Shown here piece by piece: positions 9,422-18,808 of a DNA stretch of 64,000 nucleotides (positions are counted from its first letter, which is position 1; the number at the start of each line of letters is the position of its first letter). The translations under genes were made by a program, and so were the position numbers. This stretch comes from Firmicutes bacterium HGW-Firmicutes-1. GTDB taxonomy: Bacteria > Bacillota > Clostridia > Lachnospirales > Vallitaleaceae. The stretch lies in assembly GCA_002841625.1 (NCBI GenBank), contig PHAG01000011.1, forward strand, positions 61,072 through 125,071, written 5' to 3'. The notes beneath the pieces were generated by a model. That model was not told where the DNA came from, did no database searches, and saw nothing but the letters and a program-made list of their open reading frames with translations.

Positions 9422-10591
9422 TCAATACTTCTCTTCCTTTTCAAGAAGCTTTCGAAGTGCTGGAATAACATCCTCCTTTTTTGACATCGTTACTACGGAA
9501 AAATTCGGATTTTTAAGTTGTGCTGTATAGAGTTGCCATATATTACTCAATCGTGGAAAACTAGGATGAAAAATTTCACCGTATCCAAAAAGATTACAGG
9601 TGTCACATAATTTCTTAGCTAGTGCCAACGCTTTTTCATTGTCCTCAGACCAATTATCCCCATCACTACAGTGAAAGGCATATACATTCCATATTGACGG
9701 ATTATATCTCGCCTCAATAATTTCCAATGCCTTCTCATAACCACTACTAATGTAAGTTCCTCCCGACTCTCCTTTGTGAAAAAAATCATCTTCATTTACT
9801 TCTTTACCGATAGTGGTGTGGGCTACAAAAGCGATCTCAACATTCACGTACTTGAGACGAATAAATTGATATAGAAGAAAATAAAAACTCCGAGCGAGGT
9901 ACTTCTTCGTAACATCCATTGAACCAGATGTATCCATAATACAAATAATTACAGCATTGGATTCCTTCCGAATGTCTTCCCTTAATCTATAATATCTAAG
10001 ATCATCCTCCTTAAAAGGAAATCGTGGTTTTTCTTCGGTTTTATCAACTTCATCCTTCTTTCCTCTTTGATATGCTTTTTGTCTCTTGATTTTTTCAATT
10101 ACTGAACGTTTTTTTGCTAATTTTGGTGGGATACCTTTTCGTTTGATACCCAGCTTCCTATAGTTTTTTTCAGTTTCTAGCTGGTTGAATTTTTTTCTTT
10201 CTAAAAAAGGCAGATTCAAATCTTCAAATAAATACTGAATGAGTTCTTCAATCGTTACTTCTGTTTCATAAATATCTTCACCTTCATTATTTCCTGCTTC
10301 ACCATGCCCTTCTTTCATGTCATCGGCATTCCCTATTTTATCTCCTCGTTTTTCTTCACCATTACCAGAACCTGTTCCATATTGATTTTTACCAAATACA
10401 AATTGGTATTCTTTGATGCCTTTTATAGGAATTTTAATTTTTTTATTGGTACTTTGACCTATAATACTTTCTTCTGCTATGATGTTTCCAATGTTTTTTT
10501 TGATTGCATCGTCAACTAATTCCCGATGTCTTCTTCTATCTTCTGCAGATCGATCTCTTCCCCTACTGTCAAATTCTCGAAAAATAGCCAT
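9422..10591 (-). CDS. yhbH: YhbH/DUF444 sporulation protein with vWA-like domain
   Basis: A protein of 389 residues. It begins MAIFREFDSRGRDRSAEDRRRHRELV, the hallmark start of DUF444 proteins. Residues about 215-235 hold VIICIMDTSGSMD, a MIDAS-like D-x-S-x-S of von Willebrand A domains, and the following SGGTYISSGYEKAL fits the rest of the site. The frame runs back to 10624, but the ATG at 10591 has GGAAGGA upstream. Its start lies five bases before the end of prkA, so translation is probably coupled. Family members act with the PrkA kinase in stress and sporulation; direct binding is inferred. Confidence 0.92.
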   Translation of the reverse strand: MAIFREFDSRGRDRSAEDRRRHRELVDDAIKKNIGNIIAEESIIGQSTNKKIKIPIKGIKEYQFVFGKNQYGTGSGNGEEKRGDKIGNADDMKEGHGEAGNNEGEDIYETEVTIEELIQYLFEDLNLPFLERKKFNQLETEKNYRKLGIKRKGIPPKLAKKRSVIEKIKRQKAYQRGKKDEVDKTEEKPRFPFKEDDLRYYRLREDIRKESNAVIICIMDTSGSMDVTKKYLARSFYFLLYQFIRLKYVNVEIAFVAHTTIGKEVNEDDFFHKGESGGTYISSGYEKALEIIEARYNPSIWNVYAFHCSDGDNWSEDNEKALALAKKLCDTCNLFGYGEIFHPSFPRLSNIWQLYTAQLKNPNFSVVTMSKKEDVIPALRKLLEKEEKY

Positions 10592-10595
10592 AATT

Positions 10596-12518
10596 TTAAT
10601 CCTTCCACAAATTATTAGCTGCATATTTCAAAACAACGTTACAGCAGTGGTCACAATAACCATTCCTTTTCATCTCTTCAACCATCAAATCATATTTTTC
10701 ATTTTGTTCTTTATCACGTACCTTGCTTCGTGTAATGACTCTACTTAGTTCTCTTACGGATGTTGTTAACTTGTTTTCTATTGCCTCTTTTAAAGGCTCA
10801 TAACAGGAATAATCCATTTTTCCGCCATTTCTAATAACATAAAACATGTAGGCTGTGACATCCTGTCTAAATCCCCCTGCGGCAGACGCGGAAATACCTA
10901 TTTGTTCTTCAATGGAGCGCAAAAACTTTTCATCTGGCTCCAATTCCTCACCAGTATTTCTATCCTTGAGCTTTTTCTTATTGACTGCTGCTTCTGCATG
11001 GTCTAAATAATTGTTAAATAAATCTTCAGCTTGCTCCTTATAACCATGGATAAAAGCCTTTGTTACTTCTTTTTCAAGAATCTTATGGTATTCTTTTTTA
11101 ATAGTATCTTGGATAAAGTTTAAATATCTCTTTTTTTCATCTTCGCTAATTGGTACATCTTTTACTGCTTTTACTAGCGTTTCCATTACCATGATAGGGT
11201 TAATACAATCATGCTCAGACTCACTCATGGTGTTATCTAAAACCTTCATAATAAATCTTGTAGAGATACCTGTCATACCCTCTCTATTGGCTTCCTCACG
11301 AATTTCAATAATATCTACTTTTTTAGTCGTTCCTTTTTCAACGATTTCCTCACCATTATAAATTTTAAGTTTTGTAAGTGGATCCACTTTTGTAGAAGGT
11401 GCCAGCCTTGATAATATAGCAAACATGGAAACAATTTCAATCGTATGAGGTGCTATATGTGTTTTGAACTTGCTGATTTTTTTTATTTTATTATAGATTT
11501 TAATTTCCTCATCAAGCTGTAAACAATAGGGTACTTCTATCTTAACAATTCTATCTAGAATTGCTTCATTCGTATGGTCGGATTTAAATTTATTCCATTC
11601 AGCTTCATTGGAGTGGGCTAAAATAATACCGTCAAAATAAATCATTGACCCCTTACCAGGAGATGGTATACTTTTTTCTTGGGTTGCAGTGATCATAGTA
11701 TGCAAATATTCAACTTCATTTTTAAAGACCTCAATAAACTCTACAATGCCTCTGTTGCCTACATTAAAGGCACCATTTAGAGACAAGACTCTTGGATCAT
11801 CTTCTGGATACAGGTCAATTTTAGAAATATCCACTGAACCAATTAGCACCGAAGTATCTTGATTATTAGGATCTACTGGTGGCACAACACCAATACCTTT
11901 ACGAGATCGTATGCTAAAATCAACTGTTTCAACTTTAAATTCTTCAAATTTTCCTTCGTATTCATTCTTTAGTCGATACCTACAAACTGGGCATAAATCT
12001 CCTTCAATTTGTATACCATAATTCTCTTCAAATTGTTTGCGCAAATGTTTAGGGACTAAGTGTAGAGGTTCCTCACGAATTGGACATCCTTTAAGTGCAT
12101 AAATGGGGGGGTTCGTTTCTAATGCTTTTTTTAATACTTCCATTATTGAAGATTTCCCAGCTCCAACTGGCCCAACAAGATAAATGACTTGCCTGGATTC
12201 CTCTCCCTTCATAGAAGCAGCATGAAAATATCTTACAATTTGCATCAGCACTTTATCGATGCCAAAAAAATCCTCCTTAAAAAAGTTATAGGTTTTGATG
12301 ACATCATTGCCGTATATCCTTCGGAGTCTTGGATGCTCCTCTGTTTTTACTACTTCAACTCCCTTATTTATAATCAATTCATACATTCGCTGATGTGCTA
12401 ATATTGATAATGACGGATTCTCCTTAAGCAGTTCAAGATAATCCAAAAAATTGCCATCAAAATCATGTTTGATTCTTGTCTTTCTATCACTCTGAATTAT
12501 CTCTAAAAAATCTTTCAT
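10596..12518 (-). CDS. prkA: PrkA serine protein kinase / AAA+ protein
   Basis: A protein of 640 residues, the normal family length. The N-terminal AAA+ part has Walker A GPVGAGKSS near residue 116 and a cysteine set (CPVCRY plus the upstream CPIREEP) near residues 160-195. Further conserved segments are MIYFDGIILAHSNEAEW near residue 290 and SRVITRSKVRD near the C-terminus in the kinase-like part. PrkA is associated with sporulation in Bacillus and with nitrogen stress in E. coli (YeaG), and recent work on the family points to Lon-like protease activity in B. subtilis. First gene of the prkA-yhbH-spoVR operon. Confidence 0.95.
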   Translation of the reverse strand: MKDFLEIIQSDRKTRIKHDFDGNFLDYLELLKENPSLSILAHQRMYELIINKGVEVVKTEEHPRLRRIYGNDVIKTYNFFKEDFFGIDKVLMQIVRYFHAASMKGEESRQVIYLVGPVGAGKSSIMEVLKKALETNPPIYALKGCPIREEPLHLVPKHLRKQFEENYGIQIEGDLCPVCRYRLKNEYEGKFEEFKVETVDFSIRSRKGIGVVPPVDPNNQDTSVLIGSVDISKIDLYPEDDPRVLSLNGAFNVGNRGIVEFIEVFKNEVEYLHTMITATQEKSIPSPGKGSMIYFDGIILAHSNEAEWNKFKSDHTNEAILDRIVKIEVPYCLQLDEEIKIYNKIKKISKFKTHIAPHTIEIVSMFAILSRLAPSTKVDPLTKLKIYNGEEIVEKGTTKKVDIIEIREEANREGMTGISTRFIMKVLDNTMSESEHDCINPIMVMETLVKAVKDVPISEDEKKRYLNFIQDTIKKEYHKILEKEVTKAFIHGYKEQAEDLFNNYLDHAEAAVNKKKLKDRNTGEELEPDEKFLRSIEEQIGISASAAGGFRQDVTAYMFYVIRNGGKMDYSCYEPLKEAIENKLTTSVRELSRVITRSKVRDKEQNEKYDLMVEEMKRNGYCDHCCNVVLKYAANNLWKD

Positions 12519-12600
12519 AATCTTTTAAAGACCTCCTTTTGGCACAATTAAAAATAGGTACTCAAAATATAATATGATAATGACAAGAGAATTACCACTT

Positions 12601-13701
12601 TTAATCAGAGCTATTATTCCTAATCCCTTTTTTTAATATAAATGCCATAGCGAATAAAAACATCTCCAATCCCGTTTGTACAAACACAGCAATCATTGGA
12701 TAAACATAAAAGAGATAGTTTAACATCTCTATACTGCTATCAAAAGATATAACACTAAGAACAGTTGCAATCAAAGTGGCTGGAAATACAAGTGGCTTAA
12801 AACTACTTAAGCCAAAAATTTGAGAAACCCCCACACTAAAAGCCCAAATAAGGTTAACGGAAGTCATCACTCCCGCTCCTAAAGCAACCATAAGCCAAAC
12901 AAGTTCTAAACGTTCAAAAATCCCAATTTGTATTTCTCTGGTAAGAGATACTCCTGGATTAATCATACTTCCAGCTTGTTCGGCACCAAATGCCCCTATA
13001 ACAAAAAAAATGAGTGTACTAATCATAGTTGCACCCATACTTACAGCAATGAATTTTGCTTTAAATCCATTTTCTGGGCGATTACAAACTGGAATATACA
13101 TAGCCATCATAATACAAATACCAATGAAAGATAAAATCAAGATGGACCCTGAAAGAAATGGATAAGAACCCTCCATCAACATAGGTTGAATGCGGCCGAT
13201 TTTGATATCAGGAATAGCCATTAAAAACAACGCAATTAAACTGATTAAATAGATAGGACCAAAAATCTCACAGACTCGAGCAATGACCTCTATCCCCTTT
13301 CTTGCTCCGTAAGCTACCATAAAGCAACCCATAGAATAAATGATCACCTTTGACATATCAGGCAGGAGATTTTCTATCAATGTGCTAATGGCCCTCATTA
13401 AGAGTGCTGTAACCATTAAAAAGAAAATCGGAAAAATAATTCCAACAATTTTTCCGGCAATTTTTCCTAAAATAGTCATGCTGTACTGTACAAAATTTTG
13501 ACCTGGAAAACGAAGTCCCATATAAGCATATACTAAGGCGAGAAGTACATCTAAAACCCACGCAACGATTACAGATAACCAAGCATCTCTACCTGCGTGT
13601 GAAATAAGCATCCCTGGTATTTGTAAGACCGTAAAAGAGGTTATGATACCAAAAAGTAACCAGACAAACTGTTTTGTACTTATTATTTCTTTATTGGACA
13701 A
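12601..13701 (-). CDS. Spore germination receptor B subunit (GerAB/GerKB type permease)
   Basis: A protein of 366 residues with about ten membrane helices, of the spore permease family within the APC superfamily. The first helix region QFVWLLFGIITSFTVLQIPG and the loop HAGRDAWLSVIVAW are typical. It should sit in the inner spore membrane and bind the germinant, such as an amino acid. It lies in one unit with the small protein upstream (15-base gap) and is divergent from the gerA and gerC genes at 14330-17111. In most Ger operons the order is A-B-C in one direction, so this locus is rearranged. Confidence 0.92.
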   Translation of the reverse strand: MSNKEIISTKQFVWLLFGIITSFTVLQIPGMLISHAGRDAWLSVIVAWVLDVLLALVYAYMGLRFPGQNFVQYSMTILGKIAGKIVGIIFPIFFLMVTALLMRAISTLIENLLPDMSKVIIYSMGCFMVAYGARKGIEVIARVCEIFGPIYLISLIALFLMAIPDIKIGRIQPMLMEGSYPFLSGSILILSFIGICIMMAMYIPVCNRPENGFKAKFIAVSMGATMISTLIFFVIGAFGAEQAGSMINPGVSLTREIQIGIFERLELVWLMVALGAGVMTSVNLIWAFSVGVSQIFGLSSFKPLVFPATLIATVLSVISFDSSIEMLNYLFYVYPMIAVFVQTGLEMFLFAMAFILKKGIRNNSSD

Positions 13702-13716
13702 AATGATGAACCTCCT

Positions 13717-13938
13717 TTATTTCTTGTTATCAAAAACAAATTTTCCTATGGGACCAAACATCTTTTCTAAGACATCAAAGGGTGTGGATATCCCAAAATA
13801 CTTTGCTAGAGCAAATATTATAGCAATGAATAATAACAAAAAGACTACATAGAATTCCTTCCACAGCTTTTTTCGAGCTAATGGTATACCTTCTATGAGA
13901 CCTATAGATATTGCAATGAGTATAAGTGCTGGAAACAA
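13717..13938 (-). CDS. Small two-helix membrane protein of the Ger locus (Ger D-subunit-like)
   Basis: A protein of 73 residues with two hydrophobic helices (about 1-17 and 29-47), the second starting after a basic loop RKKLWKEF, and a soluble tail of about 25 residues. GGAGGATGG lies just upstream of the ATG. Small two-helix proteins of about this length accompany many Bacillus Ger operons and modulate germination; this gene has the same size, topology and position. Homology to those proteins is inferred from layout, not from clear sequence identity. Confidence 0.65.
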   Translation of the reverse strand: MFPALILIAISIGLIEGIPLARKKLWKEFYVVFLLLFIAIIFALAKYFGISTPFDVLEKMFGPIGKFVFDNKK

Positions 13939-13979
13939 TTTCCATCCTCCTTCTTATTTATTACCATAATAAATAACCA

Positions 13980-14181
13980 TGTATACTATATAGCATTCCT
14001 GTCGATAAAAGCATTTTTTCTGATAGGTGTATACATTATTGGCAGTAAGTGTTCATTTTTCTGGCCTTACCCTTCGGCCGGTCTAGCGAAAAATGAACAC
14101 TTACTGCCTTTCATATTAAAATGCTTTTATCTCTGTTTCGTAAAATAATAATTAATTGTCAACAACCTGTATACTATATAG
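13980..14181. repeat. 14-base direct repeats flanking MITE-like copy 1
   Basis: TGTATACTATATAG is present on both sides of the element (13980-13993 and 14168-14181). It reads as a target-site duplication. The core ATACTATATAGTAT of the right copy is a perfect palindrome and resembles a sporulation sigma factor -10 (TATACTA against CATACTA for sigma-G/F), so the insertion may have duplicated a promoter element of the divergent ger units. The promoter reading is inference. Confidence 0.5.
13994..14167 (-). mobile_element. MITE-like palindromic element, copy 1
   Basis: A non-coding element of about 174 bases. Its core at 14041-14107 is a near-perfect 67-base hairpin with arms GGCAGTAAGTGTTCATTTTT and its complement, around a GC-rich centre with GGCC pairs. 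Outside the core lie inverted copies of GATAAAAGCATTTT (14004 and complement near 14120). The element is flanked by a 14-base direct repeat TGTATACTATATAG at 13980-13993 and 14168-14181. The same element occurs in opposite orientation at 21579-21779. No ORF is present, so mobilisation would depend on a transposase elsewhere. It lies in the intergenic region between the two divergent ger units. Confidence 0.7.
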
Positions 14182-14329
14182 TATTTTCCTTTTTTGTTGG
14201 TAAGTATGTATTTTATATTTTTATTTGACCTGGCTACTTGTATTAGTAGCTATTTTAGAATAAATTGCTATGCTTATCCAAATAATAAAAAACATATAAT
14301 GATTAGACTACTACTTAAGGATGATTCAA

Positions 14330-15895
14330 ATGCCCTCAATTATTTATAAATTTTTTAAACAGTGGATACCAAAAGGTAGTACTGAAGAAAAAAAAGACCC
14401 ACTACCCATTACCTCAAGTATTGATATCAATGTTGATAAAATAAAAGCCCTCTTTGATAATACCTATGATCTTGTTTTTAGAAATTTTATGATTGGTGGC
14501 GAACTCAATCTAAATGCTGCTCTTTTCTTTATCAATGGCTTAACAGATAAAATTTCAGTAGAAAATCATATTTTAGATCCACTTACCCATCAAAATCGTT
14601 TTGATGTATATCACAATGATTATGATCTCTTTTTTAGAGACTTAAAAAGTTCGATCCTAACACTATTAGATATTAGTGACTGCTTTGATTTAAATGAAGC
14701 TATTGACGGAATTCTTCTTGGAAAGACCGTATTATTTATTGATAGAATGCCCTATGGAATTGTGATTGATAATCGAAAATGGAAGGACCGGGCAATTGAA
14801 CAACCGTTTACAGAAGTCGTCATCAAAGGTTCTCACGAAGGCTTTAATGAAACCTTAGTAACCTCTACTTCTTTGATTCGACGTAGGTTAAAAACCCCTT
14901 TATTAACCTTCGAGCAATTTAATATAGGTTCACTAACGAAAACAGACGTTGTAATCGCTTATATTCGTGGCATTGCCAATGAAAAAGTTTTAGATGAAAT
15001 CAAATCACGTCTTTCAAGAATTCAGGTTGATGGCATTTTAGATTCTGGTTATATTGAACAGTACATTGAAGATGCGCCAATATCTATTTTCCCAACAATT
15101 GGGAATACGGAAAAACCTGATGTGGTTGTTTCTAAACTTCTAGATGGCAGATTTGCAATTATTGTAGATGGCTCACCTACTGTTTTAACAGTACCGTTCT
15201 TATTTGTAGAAGCACTACGGGCGAGTGAGGATTACTATATGTCACCTGTAATCGCCTCTTTCCTACGGTTAACACGCATTCTTGCTTTATTTCTTGTTGT
15301 TTATCTTCCGGGGCTCTATATAGCGATTTCTAGTTATCATCAAGATATTATCCCGACCCACCTCATGCTCACCATGGCGGCTTCTACTGAGGGTGTACCT
15401 TTCTCTCCCTTTATTGAAGTACTTATGATGTCGACTTTATTTATTATTCTAAAAGAGGCAGGTATTAGAATGCCTAGAGCTATTGGACAAGCTGTGAGTA
15501 TCGTAGGTGCTCTCATCCTCGGACAAGCTGCAGTAGAAGCAGGTTTCGTCAGTAACCCCGTTGTTATGATTACAGCACTAGCCGGTATCGGTGGTTTTGT
15601 GATTTATCCCCTTAATTCTGCTACTACTATATTATGGTTTGCTTTTTCAGTACTTGGTAGCATTGCTGGATTTTTTGGAATTCTTTATGGAACTATTTTC
15701 CTATTAATTCATTTGGTTAGCTTAAGATCCTTTGGAAGTCCATATTTCTCTCCTATTGCACCAAGAACAACTGAGGAACTTGTAAAAGATGTTTTTCTTA
15801 GAGCCCCTTTATGGACTTTAAATACTGGACCAAGAGCTATTAATTGGAAGAAGGTTGATAAAGGAAATGTAGATAAACTCAAATTCAAAAAGTAA
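14330..15895 (+). CDS. Spore germination receptor A subunit (GerAA family)
   Basis: A protein of 521 residues. The N-terminal soluble half carries the GerA-family pattern ending in DAPISIFPTIGNTEKPDVV and LDGRFAIIVDGSPTVLTVPFLFVEALRASEDYY near residues 270-305. The C-terminal half has four to five membrane helices, with MASTEGVPFSPFIEVLMM and EAGIRMPRAIGQAVSIVGALILGQAAVEAGFVS, the strongest motifs of the family. It forms the pentameric channel part of the germinant receptor. The ATG at 14330 is preferred over 14321 because AAGG is then at a normal distance. It is followed by gerC. Confidence 0.94.
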   Translation: MPSIIYKFFKQWIPKGSTEEKKDPLPITSSIDINVDKIKALFDNTYDLVFRNFMIGGELNLNAALFFINGLTDKISVENHILDPLTHQNRFDVYHNDYDLFFRDLKSSILTLLDISDCFDLNEAIDGILLGKTVLFIDRMPYGIVIDNRKWKDRAIEQPFTEVVIKGSHEGFNETLVTSTSLIRRRLKTPLLTFEQFNIGSLTKTDVVIAYIRGIANEKVLDEIKSRLSRIQVDGILDSGYIEQYIEDAPISIFPTIGNTEKPDVVVSKLLDGRFAIIVDGSPTVLTVPFLFVEALRASEDYYMSPVIASFLRLTRILALFLVVYLPGLYIAISSYHQDIIPTHLMLTMAASTEGVPFSPFIEVLMMSTLFIILKEAGIRMPRAIGQAVSIVGALILGQAAVEAGFVSNPVVMITALAGIGGFVIYPLNSATTILWFAFSVLGSIAGFFGILYGTIFLLIHLVSLRSFGSPYFSPIAPRTTEELVKDVFLRAPLWTLNTGPRAINWKKVDKGNVDKLKFKK

Positions 15896-15938
15896 AGCCT
15901 AGTATAACAATTGTTATAGGATGTAAAGGAGATTATTA

Positions 15939-17111
15939 ATGAAATGTAAAATTTTTTTATTTTTTCTACTTCTATTCGCAATGCTACTTTTATCCAGTTG
16001 TACTGATGTAGTGGAATTAGATCATTTGGCTATTTTTTCAGGGGTCGGTTTTGATCAAGGAACCGATATGAAATTAGTTGCTACTGTACAACTTATTCTT
16101 CACCGACAATTAAAAGTTCAAAGTCAAGGTGGTAATAGTGGTTATGTTACAACAAATGTTATTGTAAATGGTGAAAATCTATTGGATATAAGTCGTAATT
16201 TCTCACTTCAATCTGGAAGAAAAAGCGTCTGGTCACATGCTAAGGTTTTTATTATTGGTGAAGAATTGGCAAAATCCGGAATTGGAGAAATTATAGATAT
16301 CCTTGAAAGAGATAACGATATTCGTAGAAAGACGTATCTTTGTATTGCAAAAGGGAATGCTGGTGAAGTCTTGTCAGCTGAGACCACTAGATTAGAAACC
16401 ATTCAAGCATATAATATAAGTGATATGATTGAACTTTATACACGTCATGGCAAGGCTGTTCTTGTTGATATTAATAGATACGCAATTACAACCTCTCCAA
16501 ATAACGATAATGCTTTTATTACAGGTATCAGCCTTATACCTAAAACCGCGATAACCCCCAATGCAACAAATGAACTACAGTTAGAAGGTACCGCAATCCT
16601 AAAAAAGGATCAGTTGGTCGGATGGTTTGATGAAACAGAGACCAAAGGCTTATTATGGATATTAGGTGAAACAAAAAGTTGCATTGAAAATATAGAATAT
16701 CCCAAAAAAGGAGCGCCCATTTCGATTGAAATACTAAGCGCTGGGAGTAAAATTATTCCTATTTTTGAACATCAAACAATTAAGAAAATTAAAGTTGAAG
16801 TAAAATGCACCGGTCGTATTGCACAAGCTAATCCAAATGTTCAACTAATGAAAATCGGTGAGCTTGATAAAATTGTTGAGAAGGTAGAAGAGCAAATAGA
16901 AAAAGAAATAACCCTATCTATAGAAAAAGGACAAGAATATCATGCTGATATTTTTGGATTTAATGAGGTCGTAAATAATAAGGATCCAAAATTATTTAAA
17001 TCACTTAAAAATAATTGGGATGAAATTTTTGCTGCTCTTGAAGTAGAAGTAGATATCGACTTGACCCTCAGATCAGCAGGATTATTAATTGATAGAGAAG
17101 AAGAAAAATAA
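15939..17111 (+). CDS. Spore germination receptor C subunit, lipoprotein (GerAC family)
   Basis: A protein of 390 residues. It has a basic start, a hydrophobic stretch and a lipobox LLLSSC, so it should be lipid-anchored at Cys-21. The first mature segment LDHLAIFSGVGFDQG and later GRKSVWSHAKVFIIGEELAKSG are hallmark segments of GerAC proteins. GGAGATTATTA precedes the ATG. It is 43 bases behind gerA. All three receptor subunits are therefore present in this locus, but B is on the other strand. Confidence 0.93.
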   Translation: MKCKIFLFFLLLFAMLLLSSCTDVVELDHLAIFSGVGFDQGTDMKLVATVQLILHRQLKVQSQGGNSGYVTTNVIVNGENLLDISRNFSLQSGRKSVWSHAKVFIIGEELAKSGIGEIIDILERDNDIRRKTYLCIAKGNAGEVLSAETTRLETIQAYNISDMIELYTRHGKAVLVDINRYAITTSPNNDNAFITGISLIPKTAITPNATNELQLEGTAILKKDQLVGWFDETETKGLLWILGETKSCIENIEYPKKGAPISIEILSAGSKIIPIFEHQTIKKIKVEVKCTGRIAQANPNVQLMKIGELDKIVEKVEEQIEKEITLSIEKGQEYHADIFGFNEVVNNKDPKLFKSLKNNWDEIFAALEVEVDIDLTLRSAGLLIDREEEK

Positions 17112-17157
17112 AAACTCCTTTCTGGTTATTCGTAATGACTACCAGTAAGGAGTTTTT
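17112..17157 (+). terminator. Rho-independent terminator after gerC
   Basis: AAAACTCCTT, then CTGGT, pairs with ACCAG and AAGGAGTTTT around a loop of about fourteen bases, followed by a run of T. It ends the gerA-gerC transcript; on the other strand it lies just beyond the SLH gene. Confidence 0.85.
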
Positions 17158-17185
17158 TCTGTCTCATCCCATGCTTATTCTATTT

Positions 17186-18646
17186 TCACTTATATAACTC
17201 ATAAATCCGTATAACCAATGCTATCCCTTGCTCCCTTGTTGCTTTTCCTTTTGGATTGATATTATCATTACCCACACCTCTAATTATATCTAGCTTATTT
17301 AATAATTGTATTGATCTCTTAGCCCATGATGAAATTTCTTTTTCGTCTCTAAAATATACGTAATCCATTGTGGTATTCGTCTTAATTTCTAGAACACCTA
17401 GTAAATTATAAAACATTAGTGACATTTCTTCTCTAGTAACATAGTTATTGGGTTTAAATTTGTCTTCACTAACTCCATTCACTATACCTAAATGATTTGC
17501 TTTTAATATTTCAGTGTTGCTAGTGTCCGTAAATTTATTATTCTTAGGTAATTCTGCTTTCTTACCTGATAATGCTTCATATAATTTTATAACTAGCTCA
17601 CAAAATTCTTCTCTTGAAATGTTTTGTTTATAATTACTTGATAATTTTTCAGTAAGTAAATTATATTCTTTTGCTTTTTCTAATTCTGATTTTACCACAG
17701 GAATCGGTTTATCACTTCCTCCGCCTATTATATAAGGACTTTTTGATGAGCCTGAACCAGATTCTAATGCAACAGTTTTCATATTCAAAGACAAAGCGGG
17801 ACGAACACCATCTTCAGAAAAAGATGCATTGTTAAAAATTACAAGACCCGTATCACTGATACTACGCCCTTTTTCGGTGAAAACAGAAGGTGTACGCAGA
17901 TAATATTTCCAGTATATACCAGTAGTTATATAACTGAAATAATCATAACTCTGTATTGATTTGACTGCTTTAGGTGTAAGTTTTGCTTTATAAATCCATC
18001 CTCTGTCATATACATATTCTTTAATCTCTTTTACAGATAAGAAAAAAACTTTGTCGGTTACATTTTTGTAATATGCTTGATCATAGTTTTGTACCACATC
18101 TGATATGTCATAACTATGGCCATGTCTTTCAATTCCACCATCACGTTTTTCTTTATCAATATCTGTAAGAAGTACTTTATGGGTAATTGGTTTGATTATA
18201 TTTCTTTCTTCTTCTGTAAAGTTCCCATCAGCTAAAAAACCTTTTTCTTTGTCATAGGGAAGTAATTTATTACAAACATTATCCGCTGAAGGTGGATTTT
18301 GTGTCCAATTAATAATTTCATCACTGCTATTAAGCCATTGACTAATATTAGAGTTTTCCCATTCATTACTACCTTCTTTTTTCCTTATATGATGTTGATG
18401 ATAACTTCCTTTCGCATCAAATGCTTTTAAGCACAAAATAAATTCTGAAAACAGTAATGGATCACCATCTTCATCTATATTGATAATACGCCATAGTATT
18501 GGTTCATCATAGTAAGATCCAAATTGGATGTAATCACCTATTTTAATAGCTTGTGCTGCATTTGCTTCTTTTTTCATAATTGTAAAGGTACTTACCACCA
18601 TTACTAGTATCATTAGAAATGATAAAATTCTTCTTTTGTTTTTCAT
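17186..18646 (-). CDS. Secreted SLH-domain protein with DUF6273-like domain
   Basis: A protein of 486 residues with a signal peptide (residues 1-31, ending ANA-AQ). Residues about 34-305 start with IKIGDYIQFGSYYDEPILWRI and end with VRPALSLN, which matches the DUF6273 fold seen in many clostridial surface proteins. Residues about 330-486 contain three SLH-type repeats (EFCELVIKLYEALSG, REEMSLMFYNLL, REQGIALVIRIYEL), which usually bind pyruvylated cell-wall polymer. It is probably displayed on the cell wall; what the DUF6273 part binds is unknown. It stands alone and converges with gerC. Confidence 0.85.
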   Translation of the reverse strand: MKNKRRILSFLMILVMVVSTFTIMKKEANAAQAIKIGDYIQFGSYYDEPILWRIINIDEDGDPLLFSEFILCLKAFDAKGSYHQHHIRKKEGSNEWENSNISQWLNSSDEIINWTQNPPSADNVCNKLLPYDKEKGFLADGNFTEEERNIIKPITHKVLLTDIDKEKRDGGIERHGHSYDISDVVQNYDQAYYKNVTDKVFFLSVKEIKEYVYDRGWIYKAKLTPKAVKSIQSYDYFSYITTGIYWKYYLRTPSVFTEKGRSISDTGLVIFNNASFSEDGVRPALSLNMKTVALESGSGSSKSPYIIGGGSDKPIPVVKSELEKAKEYNLLTEKLSSNYKQNISREEFCELVIKLYEALSGKKAELPKNNKFTDTSNTEILKANHLGIVNGVSEDKFKPNNYVTREEMSLMFYNLLGVLEIKTNTTMDYVYFRDEKEISSWAKRSIQLLNKLDIIRGVGNDNINPKGKATREQGIALVIRIYELYK

Positions 18647-18808
18647 TATTGTTTTCTCCTCCTGGAAATATATATTTCATTAAGGACTAATTATAACAAT
18701 ATTTGATAAATTTTTAAATACAAAATTTTTTTTATTCTTTAATGTACAAATTTCCATTAACGATTACAGCACATATACTATACTAAAAAGTTATGCTTGA
18801 GGTATTTT

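Noticed and set aside
18647..18808. TPP riboswitch before the NMT1-type ABC genes
   Set aside because: The CTGAGA core and matching helix are absent, so a thiamine-precursor role for the transporter is not supported.
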